Below are positions 35,948-46,792 of a stretch of 64,000 nt of DNA, piece by piece (the first letter of the stretch is position 1; each line of letters begins with the position of its first letter). The DNA is from Ramazzottius varieornatus (taxonomy: Eukaryota > Tardigrada > Eutardigrada > Parachela > Ramazzottiidae): positions 3,641,158 through 3,705,157 of the forward strand of contig BDGG01000003.1 of the NCBI GenBank assembly GCA_001949185.1, written 5' to 3'. A model generated the notes under the pieces. That model was not told the origin of the DNA. It did not search any database and saw only the letters and a list, made by a program, of their open reading frames with translations. Position numbers and translations under genes: made by a program.

Positions 35948-36657
35948 CGTCAGGGTCTAGAAGAAACAGTACGGAATAGATGATGAATCTGATCCGAGCA
36001 AACAAACCTCCCAATGAAGTATCAACAGCAATTCAGCAACGAAGATTCCCCTCGCGTCGCTTCTCTTCAGTGACCATCCGTCTACGTTTACCCAGGATCA
36101 TATGGCAGGTCCGTTATCAAGCGCCGTCAGTGTAAACAGAATAACATCTTCCACATTTGCTCTGTCGCAAGAAAGTAGGTGAAGATGTGGCTGACAGTGA
36201 CAAGCCAGTCTACTCACTCCATCGGATCCATTCCTTCGATTCAGCGACGATGACTGATCTGTCTGACGCAAAGTTCAAGAGGGCTCGGGAATCAAAACAT
36301 GCGAGACGACGATGGGACGTGGCTTTCTCCCCAGACAACCATTCTAAAACCGCCGTTCCGCCCTTCCAACTCTGTCATTCGTGCTCTTTCTACACTAATA
36401 CAAGACCCTGACGTCACCGTCTTTACTTTTTCTGACCAAACAGCCTGAAGTTCAACAACGTCAAGTCCATGACGCAGTGCGCTAACAACCAAAACGAAAC
36501 ACAGAAAAGAACAGCTTGGAAAAAACGATCTTCGAATTTCTTCGACATTTCCCACATACACATGGAATTCCCGGAGTTAAAAGATAACATTCTAACAGTG
36601 GACAAGGGAAAGAAGCAACCGACACAGGTTTGGGATCAAGTTCAGCAAAACTCTCAT
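35948..36657. other. Interval between Ral start and MRPL3 stop
   Basis: Upstream of Ral and downstream of MRPL3 (both minus strand). Only chance frames; includes TGACGTCA at 36409-36416. Confidence 0.45.
36409..36416. promoter_or_regulatory. CRE-like TGACGTCA
   Basis: Perfect palindrome about 460 bp upstream of the Ral start codon. Confidence 0.35.
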
Positions 36658-38483
36658 TTACGCTTTTCCACCAGCTTTGCCGGCTTTGGGTGCTGCTGCG
36701 GCGGACTTGGCCGCAGTCTTGGGTGCTGCCTTGAGTGCAGTCTTGGCACCTGTTCTTTGCTGTTTCAGATCCTCTTCCGTGATCTCGTACACGATGGTGG
36801 GTTGATCCATCCGGAACAGCTCCGGTGCAAATATTTCTTCGGGCTGCGGTTCTTTGTCGTCCTCAGGATAGTGAGTCGGCATGGGCGGTGGGTTCGTGTA
36901 CGCCTTCCTTCTGGGCAGAATGGTATCCCACAGATAAATCCACGAGCTGGTCAGTCCGGGAGGCGTGGGTCCTCGGAGGTAAATCACGTCGTATTTCGTA
37001 TTCATTCGTAGAATCTGCACAGAACAACTATATCGCTGAAGTTTCCGCCTACAGTTTCACCCCCAAATGAGATCTAACCTTCAAGCCTCTTTGGATACGC
37101 CACTGGTTCCCCATATGGCCAGGCATCTTCTTCCCCCTCATGACTCGCGATTTGTGCTGCAAAAGTCAAAATACAGTAAGTAAGGAGGCCGGACTTAATG
37201 GTGACCTACCAGTTAGAGTACTCGTACTTACCACACTGTGACCGATACTTCCGGGTCTTCTGTGAAACTTCGTTGCACCATGACTGGCGGGCCCACCTTT
37301 GAAGCCCCACCGTTTCATGACTCCCTGAAATCCATAATCGATTCTGCAAAGAGAAAGCAGCGCTTAGTTAAGTTCCGGTAGGCGAGTAGCCGAGATCCTT
37401 ACGTTCTCCCGCCTACGTCCACATAGTCTCCCACTCGGAAATGCGTGGCTCTTAAGCGTGTTCCGGGCTGTAGCAAGGCGCTGTCGGAAACCACAAACTT
37501 GGTCAGCTTGCGTTTCGGCTGTACTCCGGACGCTTCGAAGAGCTGACAGTACTCATCAGTAAGCTGGAAAAAGCAGCAAAAGATGAATGGAAACTCCGGA
37601 AACGCTTGTATGCGGGTTCAGGAGAAAAACTGAAGCGCGGTATGAGCTATGGGACTTACATTAGTAGGATCGATGCTCTCGGCTCCAACCACCATACAGC
37701 CGATCTTCTTCTCTTTTGCCTTATACCTATCACCGCGAAACTGTCTTGCGAATTCTTCTGAAGTTGAAGAACTGACGACATGATTATCGACCACCTAAAC
37801 GAATTTCGCTTTTGATTGCCACACGAGCTATTGATACTTAGATATGAATAGAAAATTCCTTCCGATACCTGACAGAGGGTTGTCAAAATCCTCCTTCCGG
37901 ATGTGGTCCATTGTGGTACAACTCCAATTTTCTTGCACAAGAGACCAGCTCGTTTGGTCCTGCAGAACAGAGGCGAGTTATCAGAGCATGCAAATATGAT
38001 CGACAGGACCTTTTGAATAGTACCATGGTGTCCAAGGTTGGCGCTCTGGAGGAGGCTCTTTCAGGGGTGATAGATAAGTGTCCTTGATCACTTGTTGCAA
38101 AAATTGAGCATTGTCTTCGGTCAGTCGCTCTTGAACCATCAAAGTATGATCCAATTCCGGTTTGATCCACCTGTGGTGCGGTACATTTCCGCGGCGTCTC
38201 TTGTACTTCGTCCGGGGCGGAGGCATAGATGGAACTCGACCTCGCAGTCCTCTGTCCGGCTGGTAATTTATGAGGGAGCTGGAGAAAAAATGCGTGAGCG
38301 CGACACACGTATCATAGAACCGATAGACGCAATTATATAGAAAGATAATACTATGTAGTCCATACATGGAGAAGATTCGGTCCAGCTGTAAGAACGACGG
38401 CGTAATTTCAGCATCGAAAACCGTAGTACTTCTGGCAGTCTGTGCTCTCAGAGCACCATAAAGTAGACGCAGAGCGAATGCCA
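36658..38483 (-). CDS. MRPL3: Mitochondrial ribosomal protein uL3m with Ala/Lys-rich tail
   Basis: Minus-strand gene of eight exons from ATG 38483. The N-terminus ([18 protein letters not shown]) looks like a mitochondrial presequence. The body matches uL3m in order: [72 protein letters not shown], then the diagnostic [44 protein letters not shown] and [14 protein letters not shown]. The protein belongs to the large mitoribosomal subunit near the peptidyl-transferase/factor-binding side. The C-terminus is unusual: about 35 residues rich in Ala and Lys ([20 protein letters not shown]), resembling histone H1-type tails and absent from human MRPL3. The upstream frame opens far beyond the ATG (to 39021), which I take as chance. 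Confidence 0.95.
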
Positions 38484-38692
38484 TTCCTGTTTCAAATAGC
38501 GACCATAAGCAGAAAATTCGATGGTCCAGAAGGGATAAAGCCTTGCGGGCCGAACGGGATGTCTGCCGACCGGAAATGCAGTCAGCCAAGCACGATCTTG
38601 ACCACGGTGTGCGGCTCCGGCTATTCTTGCGCCTCTTCCGATGTTCCGCTGTCCAGTGAGGTGTGTCGACCGAAGATCCAGAGCGTGACAAG

Positions 38693-39034
38693 ATGAAGCC
38701 GTCGTGTTCTGTTCGCAGCTCGGAAGCGGAAGGGGTAGTGGAAACTGTCAGGAAATCACCAAAGACACTGGAAGAGAAATGCAGATTCCTTCCGCTCCGG
38801 ACAATCAAGAGAAAGGCGATCAATTTGTTGAACGGGCTACACTTTATCGCAATAGCTCTGTTGAAACCAGGAGTTAGTGTTAGTTTGACAACTTGTCTTA
38901 TTACTATCTTCTGTTGTCTTGCGATCTTTGGGTTCTGGTTCTTCTGGATCTTTATACAGGAAGGACAACACGAACTAGCCACCGGCTGGAACGAGAACTC
39001 GAATTCAACTTGCGGAAACAAGAAAACAACGTAA
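38693..39034 (+). CDS. Possible small single-pass membrane protein
   Basis: A 113-residue plus-strand frame, starting at ATG 38693, with a strongly hydrophobic segment near its end (VSLTTCLITIFCCLAIFGFWFFWIFI) and a short polar tail containing one N-glycosylation-type NST. It lies between the MRPL3 start (divergent) and RSU1 (same strand), with no sequence family that I recognise. The antisense frame is also open across it, so coding status rests mainly on the clean hydrophobic segment. It could equally be leader sequence of a longer RSU1 transcript. Confidence 0.4.
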   Translation: MKPSCSVRSSEAEGVVETVRKSPKTLEEKCRFLPLRTIKRKAINLLNGLHFIAIALLKPGVSVSLTTCLITIFCCLAIFGFWFFWIFIQEGQHELATGWNENSNSTCGNKKTT

Positions 39035-39146
39035 GATCCGAAGAGTCATTTTAACCAAATTATCTGCTAATAACTTCTGCGTTTGCTCCTTCTCGCCAGG
39101 TTGGATCATCAAGGCACGCTCGTTCTGCTTGGCTGACATTCGCGAA

Positions 39147-40719
39147 ATGGCCGCGAAAGTCCACAAGGTTATCCAAGATGCGCAGAACGGGAAGCGGGAT
39201 GTCGATCTGGTAGAACGAACGATCACTTCGTTCAACGAAATTCCACAAATTCGTAAGCTGCTTATGAACTTTAGCTGTCTGCCCTTATATGGTCATGTCA
39301 ATGCACTCACTGCACTGTGAGTCTCATCACGGAATGAGTGAATGTCGGTACTTTGTAGTGTCCATGGTCCACATTACAAGGCTCAACCTGGCACATAATC
39401 GTCTGAAGAGTAAGCTAATGTACCGTCGAAGGAAATAGCCGTTCCTCCCCGACGGAATAAGTGTAGTTACCGGCAGGATCCTTTCCTCTACGAGACCTCG
39501 ACTGTTTCTTCAGGTGTTCCACCCGCAATCGGTGACTTGGTCAATCTCGAAAGCCTGAACTTGTACAACAACCAAATTGAGGTATTTTATTCCATACGAA
39601 CTACGTAGAAAGACTAGGTACTACCTTAATTAACATTACTCTTGAATTAGGAACTTCCGACTTCGCTGTCTGGACTACAGAGACTGCGAATCTTGAAGCT
39701 TGGGTACGTCCGGGTTTCTCGTTCTGTTTGACCAGACCTTTCACTTTGGTGTTTCGGCAGACTTTAACAGCAGTGTGGATTGCAGGTTGAACAGACTGTG
39801 GACCTTGCCTCGAGGTTTCGGGGCGTTTCCCGTGCTGGAGATTTTGGACTTGACCTATAACAACTTGAACGAACGCGGCCTCCCAGGAAATTTCTTCATG
39901 ATCCGTAAGCTCACAGATCTCGTGCCGACTCAACTGTATAAAGTAAACAAGTCACGTTATTGCAGAAACACTGCGCGCATTGTACTTGGGAGACAACGAC
40001 TTCGAGGTCCTTCCCGCCGATATTGGTAATCTTCAAGCTTTGCAAGTGGTACGAAGACTTTCCAGAGAATCCTCGACGTTCCTTTTGTCTGCTACATTGA
40101 CGGTTGATAAACTTTAGTCGTTGTAGTTGGTTCTCCGAGATAACGACTTGACTTCGCTGCCGCGCGAAATTGGTCGTCTGAAGCAACTGCGAGAGCTCCA
40201 TATTGAAGGAAACAGACTACAGGTGCTGCCACCGGAAGTTGGTAAGGTTAGGTCAAAATTCATATTTTGTTAGAACGTTTGCTGATGCAGTGATGCAGAA
40301 TGGTGCTTTTGTGAACAACAGGGCAGCTTGACATAATTGGACCGAGACAGCTCTTCCGCCTAGAAGACAATCCCTGGATTTCCCCCATAATTGAACAACT
40401 GCAAATCGATACCACCCATTTGATGGTAAGTCGAAGATCGGAAGATGGTCAACTGTTGTAGTTTTGACTACTTGACACATATAGTACTAAGGGGTATTTA
40501 TTTGCTTTCCAGGATCTTCTGAAGTCGAGCAACTACATGAGGTAAATGAACGGCGTCTCACAAGCTTGAGTTCTCAACTTTTGGCAGTAGTGATGTCAAA
40601 ATCTAGCATCGCGTTTCTCTCTCTTTTGCAGTATGTACAGCAGGCACTTGCAGTCCGGTCCAGCGATCCCGCCAATGGTTCGGGATAAGAATCGAAAAGT
40701 CAGTCGACGAAAGGATTAG
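39147..40719 (+). CDS. RSU1: Ras suppressor protein 1 (LRR adaptor)
   Basis: About eight small exons from ATG 39147 to stop 40719. Leucine-rich repeats follow the RSU1 pattern: HITRLNLAHNRLK, VPPAIGDLVNLESLNLYNNQIE, ELPTSLSGLQRLRILKLG, TLPRGFGAFPVLEILDLTYNN, LPGNFFMI, LRALYLGDNDFEVLPADIG, LVLRDNDLTSLPREIG and LHIEGNRLQVLPPEVG. The conserved LEDNPWISPI block and a C-terminal YSRHLQSGP ... SRRKD segment follow. RSU1 binds PINCH within the ILK-PINCH-parvin complex at integrin adhesions. One exon per one or two repeats is typical of LRR genes. The chosen ATG gives a start comparable in position with other RSU1 proteins; an upstream TTG-opened frame is not a start. Confidence 0.95.
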
Positions 40720-41127
40720 ACGCTTGTGCCTTCTCGCGTTCAAACCTGCAGTTTGTAAAGATGTGCCTAACAATGTTGGATTCTTCCCTTCTTAGTTTTT
40801 TTTAATACCAGTTTCACCTCCTCAACGTCGCATTTACTTCTTGCTCTAACGCGTTTTCAAGTTCTACCCTGAAGTTTGAAGCAGCTCTCCACAATTTCTT
40901 AGAGCACTTATCCCGGTAAATCTATTGTTCTGTCCGCGTCCGTTCCTCAGAGCGACTTACAGCAGCATCTGAATTTTCCGATACTACTGTATTATCGAGA
41001 GACGTATACACTTTCGAATGAAAAGTTAACATCACCAGAGCTACTAGGGCAATTCTCAAGAAGTGAGCGCAGCGTAGCATCGTCTCTGCCGTTGGGGAAG
41101 AATCGAATCGAGTCGGAATGCTCGAAA
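40720..41127. other. Convergent 3' intergenic
   Basis: Between RSU1 and NOP53. No supported feature. Confidence 0.5.
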
Positions 41128-43258
41128 TCACTCGCTTTCCATTTTCCGTCCTTCGATCTGATACTTCTTCAGCTTATACTTTCTCTTATTCCTGTAGAAA
41201 TAAAAAGCGCGGAATTACTCCACACGTCCACAGTTAACGTACAGGAGACTCAACGAAGAGCATGAAGTACTCTCCTTTCAAAAAACCACTCACTTTTGTC
41301 GCTTTCTTGGTTCCAAAATGTTTCGTTTCTGCAGACTTTTGAAGCGGTCCAGAAGAATGGATCCTTCCGGCTATTGCAACACGTAAACGGATTCATCCAG
41401 GTAAGACCATCGTATCATCACTCACTTCAGGGCGTTTAGCCAGCTCGTACCTTTAATAATCTAAGGTTATCCTCCATCTCGTCTTTCATCTTCACATCAA
41501 TCGTTTCTGGTTCGTACCTGACACGAGTAATTTCAAAGAGTCAATTTCCGCTGAACAGGTATCGAAAAAGATGCCGTACCTTAGTCTACCCAGTTTCTTT
41601 ATCCTCATTGGATCCTCTCGTTTCAGCTTTCGCGCAAGCTGTTTCTTGGACTTCTCCACCGCGTCCGCTTTTATTTCCTTTAGCAGTTTCTTCGCACTAG
41701 AACAGAACTCATTTTGCGCACTGCTGATGATAAAGAAGATTCTTTCTTACCTAAAAACCTCATTCTGCCAAATTTTCTTTTCCTTGGCGAGCTGTAGTTC
41801 TTTGGTCTACCACATAGTACAATGAGGATCAAGAACGTTCAGTGCGCGTATAAAAAGACACGCACCTTTGCTTTCTCAGCTTCAATCCTTCTCTTCACTT
41901 TTCCCGTCTTCCTGTCCTTCGATCCGCCATTAGACAGTTTCACCTCCTCCAGTTCTTCGACATCAGGTTCTTCCTTGATCAACTTGTCTTCCTCTGTCCG
42001 AGTGTCAAGGCCGGGAAGTCCTTGCTCCATTTCCGACATCCACACTTCGGCGGCAGTCTTGTTTCCGGCCTTTACTTGTTTATTGAAGACTGCAAGTTTA
42101 GTCTCCTCGGCTACGATACGAGCAGCAGCGGCAGCTGCAGTTGCCACCAGTTTCTACAAAGCAAAAGTTTCTATCAATGCGGAGCCCTAATAGCACTAAG
42201 AGAACTTGGAGACTGTGAGATTGTGAAGTACCTCGTAGTCTTCCGTCGAGGGGTTATACGAGCTTCCCGGATGAGGAAGTTCGACCGGAGGTAAACCACG
42301 GATGACTTTCTTGCGAAGACTCGGTGGAAGGCGAGAAGGTGCCGTGATGGGTGTTTGATTCTGCTCGATGGAATCGGGCTTGGCGGCTGAAAAGTAAGAC
42401 TTCGTGATTTATGAACCATAAGACCAACGAGCCAACGATGAACTAAGTGCTCAGTCCTCCATTAATTTTACCTGTTGACGAGGTTGCCCAGATGTCCCGA
42501 TTGAAGAATGGGTCTCTGCGGGCGGTCTTTACCGAGAGGGAGCTTACCGCAGGGACCGTGGTGGTAACTTCCGGGACCTGTAGTTGTTTCCGAGATTTCT
42601 TCTGTGTCTTATTGGCAATATCCTTCTTTATCTGTGTCGACCGAGAAGCAAGAGATTTCTGAAGGTGTGGTTTCCTGCGTGAGAGCAGAATGGTATTCGT
42701 ATCCACAACGAACTCAGTTAACAAACCTAACTCAAGCAATTACCATTTCAAACTGTAACACTTATCCACATACCTCAGCTCAGTTTCCCGGTCTCCGGAC
42801 AGATTCTTGTAGCACTTTAGATCTTTCCAGACCGAAGAATCTGTAAACAGGAGTGATTGGTCAAGGACCTAGGTCCGACGAGAACCATCAGAATATCCCA
42901 TAGGAAAGCGTACGGTCAGTTATGTCCACCGCAGAAGGAATAATGGGTTTCTTTTCTGCGGTCTGAGCTAGTTTTTGAGGTGTACTGTCCACAGTGAAGA
43001 TTTCTTCGTCGGCCTTTTCGTACAGTGGCCCACTGCAAAGTACCCGAAATGAATAAGTTAACGTATAGATGAGCAAGTTAGCATTTTGAAAAGCATACAA
43101 GCAAGTTAGCAGAGTATTTACCCGAGCCGCTCGTCTTCCCGTTGATCATCCATAGACTTCTCGACGTCTGCTACATTGCTGAACTTCCTCCAGGCCTTCT
43201 TCCCCCGATTCTTACTTAGACGTGGTTTGCGGAGGTTAGTGGCTGACCCGATATCCAT
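41128..43258 (-). CDS. NOP53: Ribosome biogenesis factor NOP53 (GLTSCR2)
   Basis: Multi-exon minus-strand gene from ATG 43258 to stop 41128. The N-terminus has SKNRGKKAWRKFSNVADVEK, matching the basic SKNxKKAWRKxxDxxDVE start of NOP53, and a second exon with EIFTVDSTPQKL. Later exons give DPFFNRDIW (family F.DLW), the signature SSYNPSTEDYE, an Ala/Glu-rich coiled stretch, then KYEPETIDVKMKDEMEDNLR-like sequence and LLDRFKSLQKRNILEPR, and finally KRKYKLKKYQIEGRKMESE. NOP53 works in the nucleolus/nucleus on the pre-60S particle, recruiting the Mtr4-exosome for 7S/5.8S processing. A degenerate genomic copy of the 42510-42846 part lies at 47143-47740. Exon borders are approximate in the middle. 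Confidence 0.92.
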
Positions 43259-44234
43259 GTTCGCAGAACGGAAATCAAAGATAGACTAGAGTTCCGGAGA
43301 AGTCCAACAACGCCGAGATAAGCTGGGTCGTCACTACAGGGCTGACTGTGGACCACCCAATCTAACTCTGGTCACAATCTAATAACAGCAACCAGAGGAC
43401 AATCGAGATTCGAGATCTCGGAAGAATTTTGGATGAGGGACGACGAGATCGGCGATAAGATTATTAATGCGCAAAACCGGAAGTGATGATTGATGAACGT
43501 GGATTACGAAATCTCAGCCAGTTAACGCATGTTCGTATATATGTACCATTACCATATCATAAGCGAAAGATGGTCTGATTGATCGATCGATTAACTGCAT
43601 CCGGCTCGTGAGAATCGCAATCTCGTTTGTCAACATTCAAGTTTCGATAGTTGAAAAAATATGGAATTGGATTATTGGAAAGTCGATATCTTTTGGAAGT
43701 TCGAACTTTGGAATTCTCATCCTACAAGCCACAGCCCTCTGAACCTGTCACCTGTAGATCAGATCCACCCGTGCATGGAACCACGCCCGAGGAGGGCACC
43801 AGGTGTATGAGTGAGAGCGCCAAGCTTTTGCACCGCACTGGACGACACCCGGAATCTGGACTTTATTTATCTTGTCCCACTTCCCATCATCCCACATGTC
43901 ACAGTCGATCGGATAACACCGCGTCGACGGCATTGTCGGCTTATCGTTAAGATCTGTCGCACAAGTATTTCGCCTCATTTTTGAAGCCTCCCGTCGCGCC
44001 ATCAGGGCTGGAGCGAAAGAGGAAACTGCAGGTTTGGAACTGTTGTTCGCACTTCGCAGATATTCACATTCTTGGTGACTTGATGACGGATTCGTTCGTC
44101 TCTCTTTTGCCGTAGCAGGGAATATAACTTTTGGAAGCCATACGAATCGAGCACCGGAAGCTAGCGACGGCAAAGCATCAGCATCGCGGATAGACCGCTC
44201 TTCGAGACTTCGTGGTCTCCTGCGTAATTTCATC
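43259..44234. other. Divergent interval NOP53/EMC5
   Basis: Frames on both strands (43651-43950 plus, 44269-43748 minus) show no domain character; the minus one overlaps the EMC5 start antisense. No repeat identified. Confidence 0.45.
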
Positions 44235-44699
44235 ATGGTCAGTCTTGCTGTAGTGCGATTGATCTTCATCGTGGGTACTTGTGTCTTGGTACATTCCGCC
44301 GTCTCAGCTGCCCAGCATCGATCATTCCAGAGGATAAATCGTCAAGTACGAGAAGCGGGCAGTGTGGACGCCACTACACTCGAGATGAAGTTACCCTTTG
44401 ACATCATGTTAGAAACCGTGATCAGCGCTGTTATAGTCTTATGGTCCTTCGTTCAGATGACTGTCAAGCTGAAGAATATCCGCCCGGAAGCCGAGTACGA
44501 GAAGCGCACTGTGGAGTCGCTAGATTTTCGCCCTTCCTTCATGGTCTTCGGTCAGAAGCAGTCGCTGTACAAGCTGCGGTTACTCGATCAGAAGACGCGC
44601 CTGACGACGGAAACGCCTTTTCCGATAGAAGAATCCACGTCTGAGCAAACATCGCCGCTCGTAGAAGACGACCTGGAAATGACTTCAATCAAAGACTAA
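44235..44699 (+). CDS. MMGT1: ER membrane protein complex subunit 5 (MMGT1)
   Basis: Single-exon frame of 154 residues. The start LIFIVGTCVLVHSAVSAAQH then RSFQR matches EMC5 (…LFALAHAAFSAAQHRSY), giving the first membrane helix. LPFDIMLETVISAVIVLW gives the second helix, and ESLDFRPSFMVF matches the conserved TLRxxPSFYVF. EMC5 is an essential core helix pair of the EMC, which inserts tail-anchored and multi-pass proteins into the ER membrane. The cytosolic tail is longer than in human EMC5 and acidic/Ser-Thr-rich. No intron is seen in the coding region. Confidence 0.93.
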   Translation: MVSLAVVRLIFIVGTCVLVHSAVSAAQHRSFQRINRQVREAGSVDATTLEMKLPFDIMLETVISAVIVLWSFVQMTVKLKNIRPEAEYEKRTVESLDFRPSFMVFGQKQSLYKLRLLDQKTRLTTETPFPIEESTSEQTSPLVEDDLEMTSIKD

Positions 44700-45226
44700 A
44701 GTGCCAATTACTTCTTTTTGTTGCCGACCGATCACTTGTAACTTTGTACCGGTCGATGTTTCCCATGTTCCGCTAGTATCTATCCTGACTAAACGAATAA
44801 TCATTCATCAATCACTTATACCAAAGAACTTCAATGTGAGCACTTCGGAAATTTGATACATGGATCAGTACAAAACACACTGTGGGAAACCAGGCACTAT
44901 GGCGACCGAAAAATTATTTCAAGCCATTCGAAGATACAGTAGATAACATAGAAAAAGCGAACTCTGAACAGAAAGCCGCTTTTGACATACCAAGTTCCAG
45001 TAAAAAAACTTGCATCGGTTGGTTAGCTTGGGTTAACATTCAAGTAACTTTCAGAATCGGAGCACTGTGAGGAAGTCAATCGTGAAAACTGGTAATAAAA
45101 CGTAAAACTCGACTTGGCCTGCCATGTTACAAATGAGAACCTGACTGGCACTTCGAGTCCGAGAGTGCAGTACCGCGTCGAACAAATGCTCGCATTTTTT
45201 GGTCGCACTGGATCTTTGGAAACTTC
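44700..45226. other. Convergent 3' intergenic
   Basis: Between EMC5 and XPA. No supported feature. Confidence 0.5.
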
Positions 45227-46523
45227 CTACATCTTCTCGTACTCGTTAACGTGTTCGCACGTCTTGCATTTCTTGCTATAGACATCCCGGTCTTCGTCGT
45301 ACTCTTCGTCCGCGTAATCATGTTGGTGAATGGAATGGATCTGCTTTCCCAATGAGCTTCGCGCGTTCATCCTTAATTCTACGAAATAAAACACGAGCAT
45401 TGGATCCTGCTACCAAATACTTCCGTGCATAACTCCATGACAACTCGAGCCTCAGAATATCATCCGTACCTTTGATCATCTTGTCAAATGTGCGCTTTTT
45501 GCTCTTGATCTTTTTCTCATCGCGCTTTTCTCGTTCAGCTTCAATGGCCTCTTCACTACCCCATACTTCCAGGGCTCTATCCTCAACCTGCAGATCGGAA
45601 CATATGCTTCATCGCCTGCTTATATGACTGCAGAAGTTAAGGCTGCTAATTGACAATTCGAGCACTTTATTCTAAGCACCTTACCTGGCATTTCAAATAC
45701 AGTTTCATCGTTCCCCAGTTCACATTGTGCGGGTTCTTCTTCGCGATACACTTCAGCGGCGGCTCACGCACGTCAAAATCGGGGTCTTTGAGGAAGTATT
45801 CATTCTTAGCGTCCGTTTTAGTGATCAACGAATGCTTTCCCTCGCGGTCTCTGCAGAACAGAACTCCTACGTAAAATAAGAGCGGAATTGTCGCATGAAT
45901 GATAATGGGATTTCCGTTGTACCTGCACTCATCGCAGACCTTGTAGCCGAACTGCTTCAAGAGCCACGAATCGTGAAAGCGACGTTCGCATTCTTCGCAT
46001 ACTGGCGAATCGTCATCCCCAGCGAAAAAACCTCCACCACCAGCACCCATACCACCACTGCAACATACAGAGTCGAGTTCTTTTAATTACTGTGAATATT
46101 CGCTGCGTCCGCGCAGAGGTCATCGTACAAGTGAAGTACAGCCCCGGTCCGGTTTCACGGATTGCGCAACACCCTACGGGGGTGCATCGTCACGTACGTG
46201 TACGTACTGCGAAAACGCAGCGAATATTTACAGTATGTAATTCGTATAGCAAACGTGGTGAATCGGACAGAGCGATCTTACTTTAGAGAGTGCACTACAG
46301 GTTCGCTAGCCGATTCTTCCGTCAACTCAAACTTGATGGTCAAAGGCAACGGTTGCTCTGCAGTCTTGCTAGTTATCGCGGCGGATTCAGCACTTGGCTC
46401 CATATATACGCCATCGTCAGCTTTCTCAGGCTCCTCTTCATCTCCCCAGTCCGGCCACTCATTCACGTCGTCTCCGAATTCCTCGTCCTTCGGTACTACG
46501 GGCTTCTTCTGAAGGTTTGCCAT
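45227..46523 (-). CDS. XPA: DNA damage recognition protein XPA
   Basis: Five minus-strand exons from ATG 46523. Exon 1 is acidic ([20 protein letters not shown]). Exon 2 encodes the C4 zinc finger: [18 protein letters not shown] then CDEC. Exons 3-4 match the XPA DNA-binding domain ([69 protein letters not shown]). The last exon ends [13 protein letters not shown], as in human XPA (CTMCGHELTYEKM), the TFIIH-binding end. XPA verifies lesions in nucleotide excision repair with RPA and TFIIH. Intron 1 (about 46067-46279) holds a complete TA-flanked element. The first exon's WPDWGDEE segment is not in human XPA and may be lineage-specific. Confidence 0.96.
46090..46233. mobile_element. TA-flanked inverted-repeat element, type C, copy 1 (144 bp)
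   Basis: Begins CTGTGAATATTCGCTGCG and ends CGCAGCGAATATTTACAG, flanked by TA at both ends (46088-46089, 46234-46235). It lies in XPA intron 1. A near-identical copy of the same length is at 47360-47503 in the opposite orientation. Confidence 0.9.
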
Positions 46524-46792
46524 TGCTAATCGAGTGCAGTTGCTGCAACACTTTCCACGTTCGGAGCTCAGGAACCATATGCAAGGAGATATGGACTAGA
46601 GAGGAATAAAATTAATCCAGCTAACAAAGTAAACATACGGTGGAAATTTTTAGGTGCCGCGTTAATTTGCAACTTTGCGATCTCGTTTAACAGCTCTTAT
46701 TACATCACAATGACGTCAGCGGTAGTTTACCCGGCTTAAATTACGGGGTTAATTTGACGATAGGTCCAGCACTGACGTAACAACAGCGGTCG
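46524..46792. other. Divergent promoter XPA / unassigned gene
   Basis: About 270 bp between the two start codons, with TGACGTCA at 46711-46718. Confidence 0.5.
46711..46718. promoter_or_regulatory. CRE-like TGACGTCA
   Basis: Perfect palindrome about 190 bp upstream of the XPA ATG, between divergent genes. Confidence 0.4.

Noticed and set aside
37981-39021. 346-codon minus frame as one long exon upstream of MRPL3
   Set aside because: Only the part from ATG 38483 looks like MRPL3; the intron at about 38363-38284 is needed to join LDRIFS to SLINY, and the upstream extension has no protein character.
43748-44269. 173-codon minus frame overlapping EMC5
   Set aside because: Antisense to a clear EMC5 start, basic and low in recognisable motifs; probably a shadow of coding composition.
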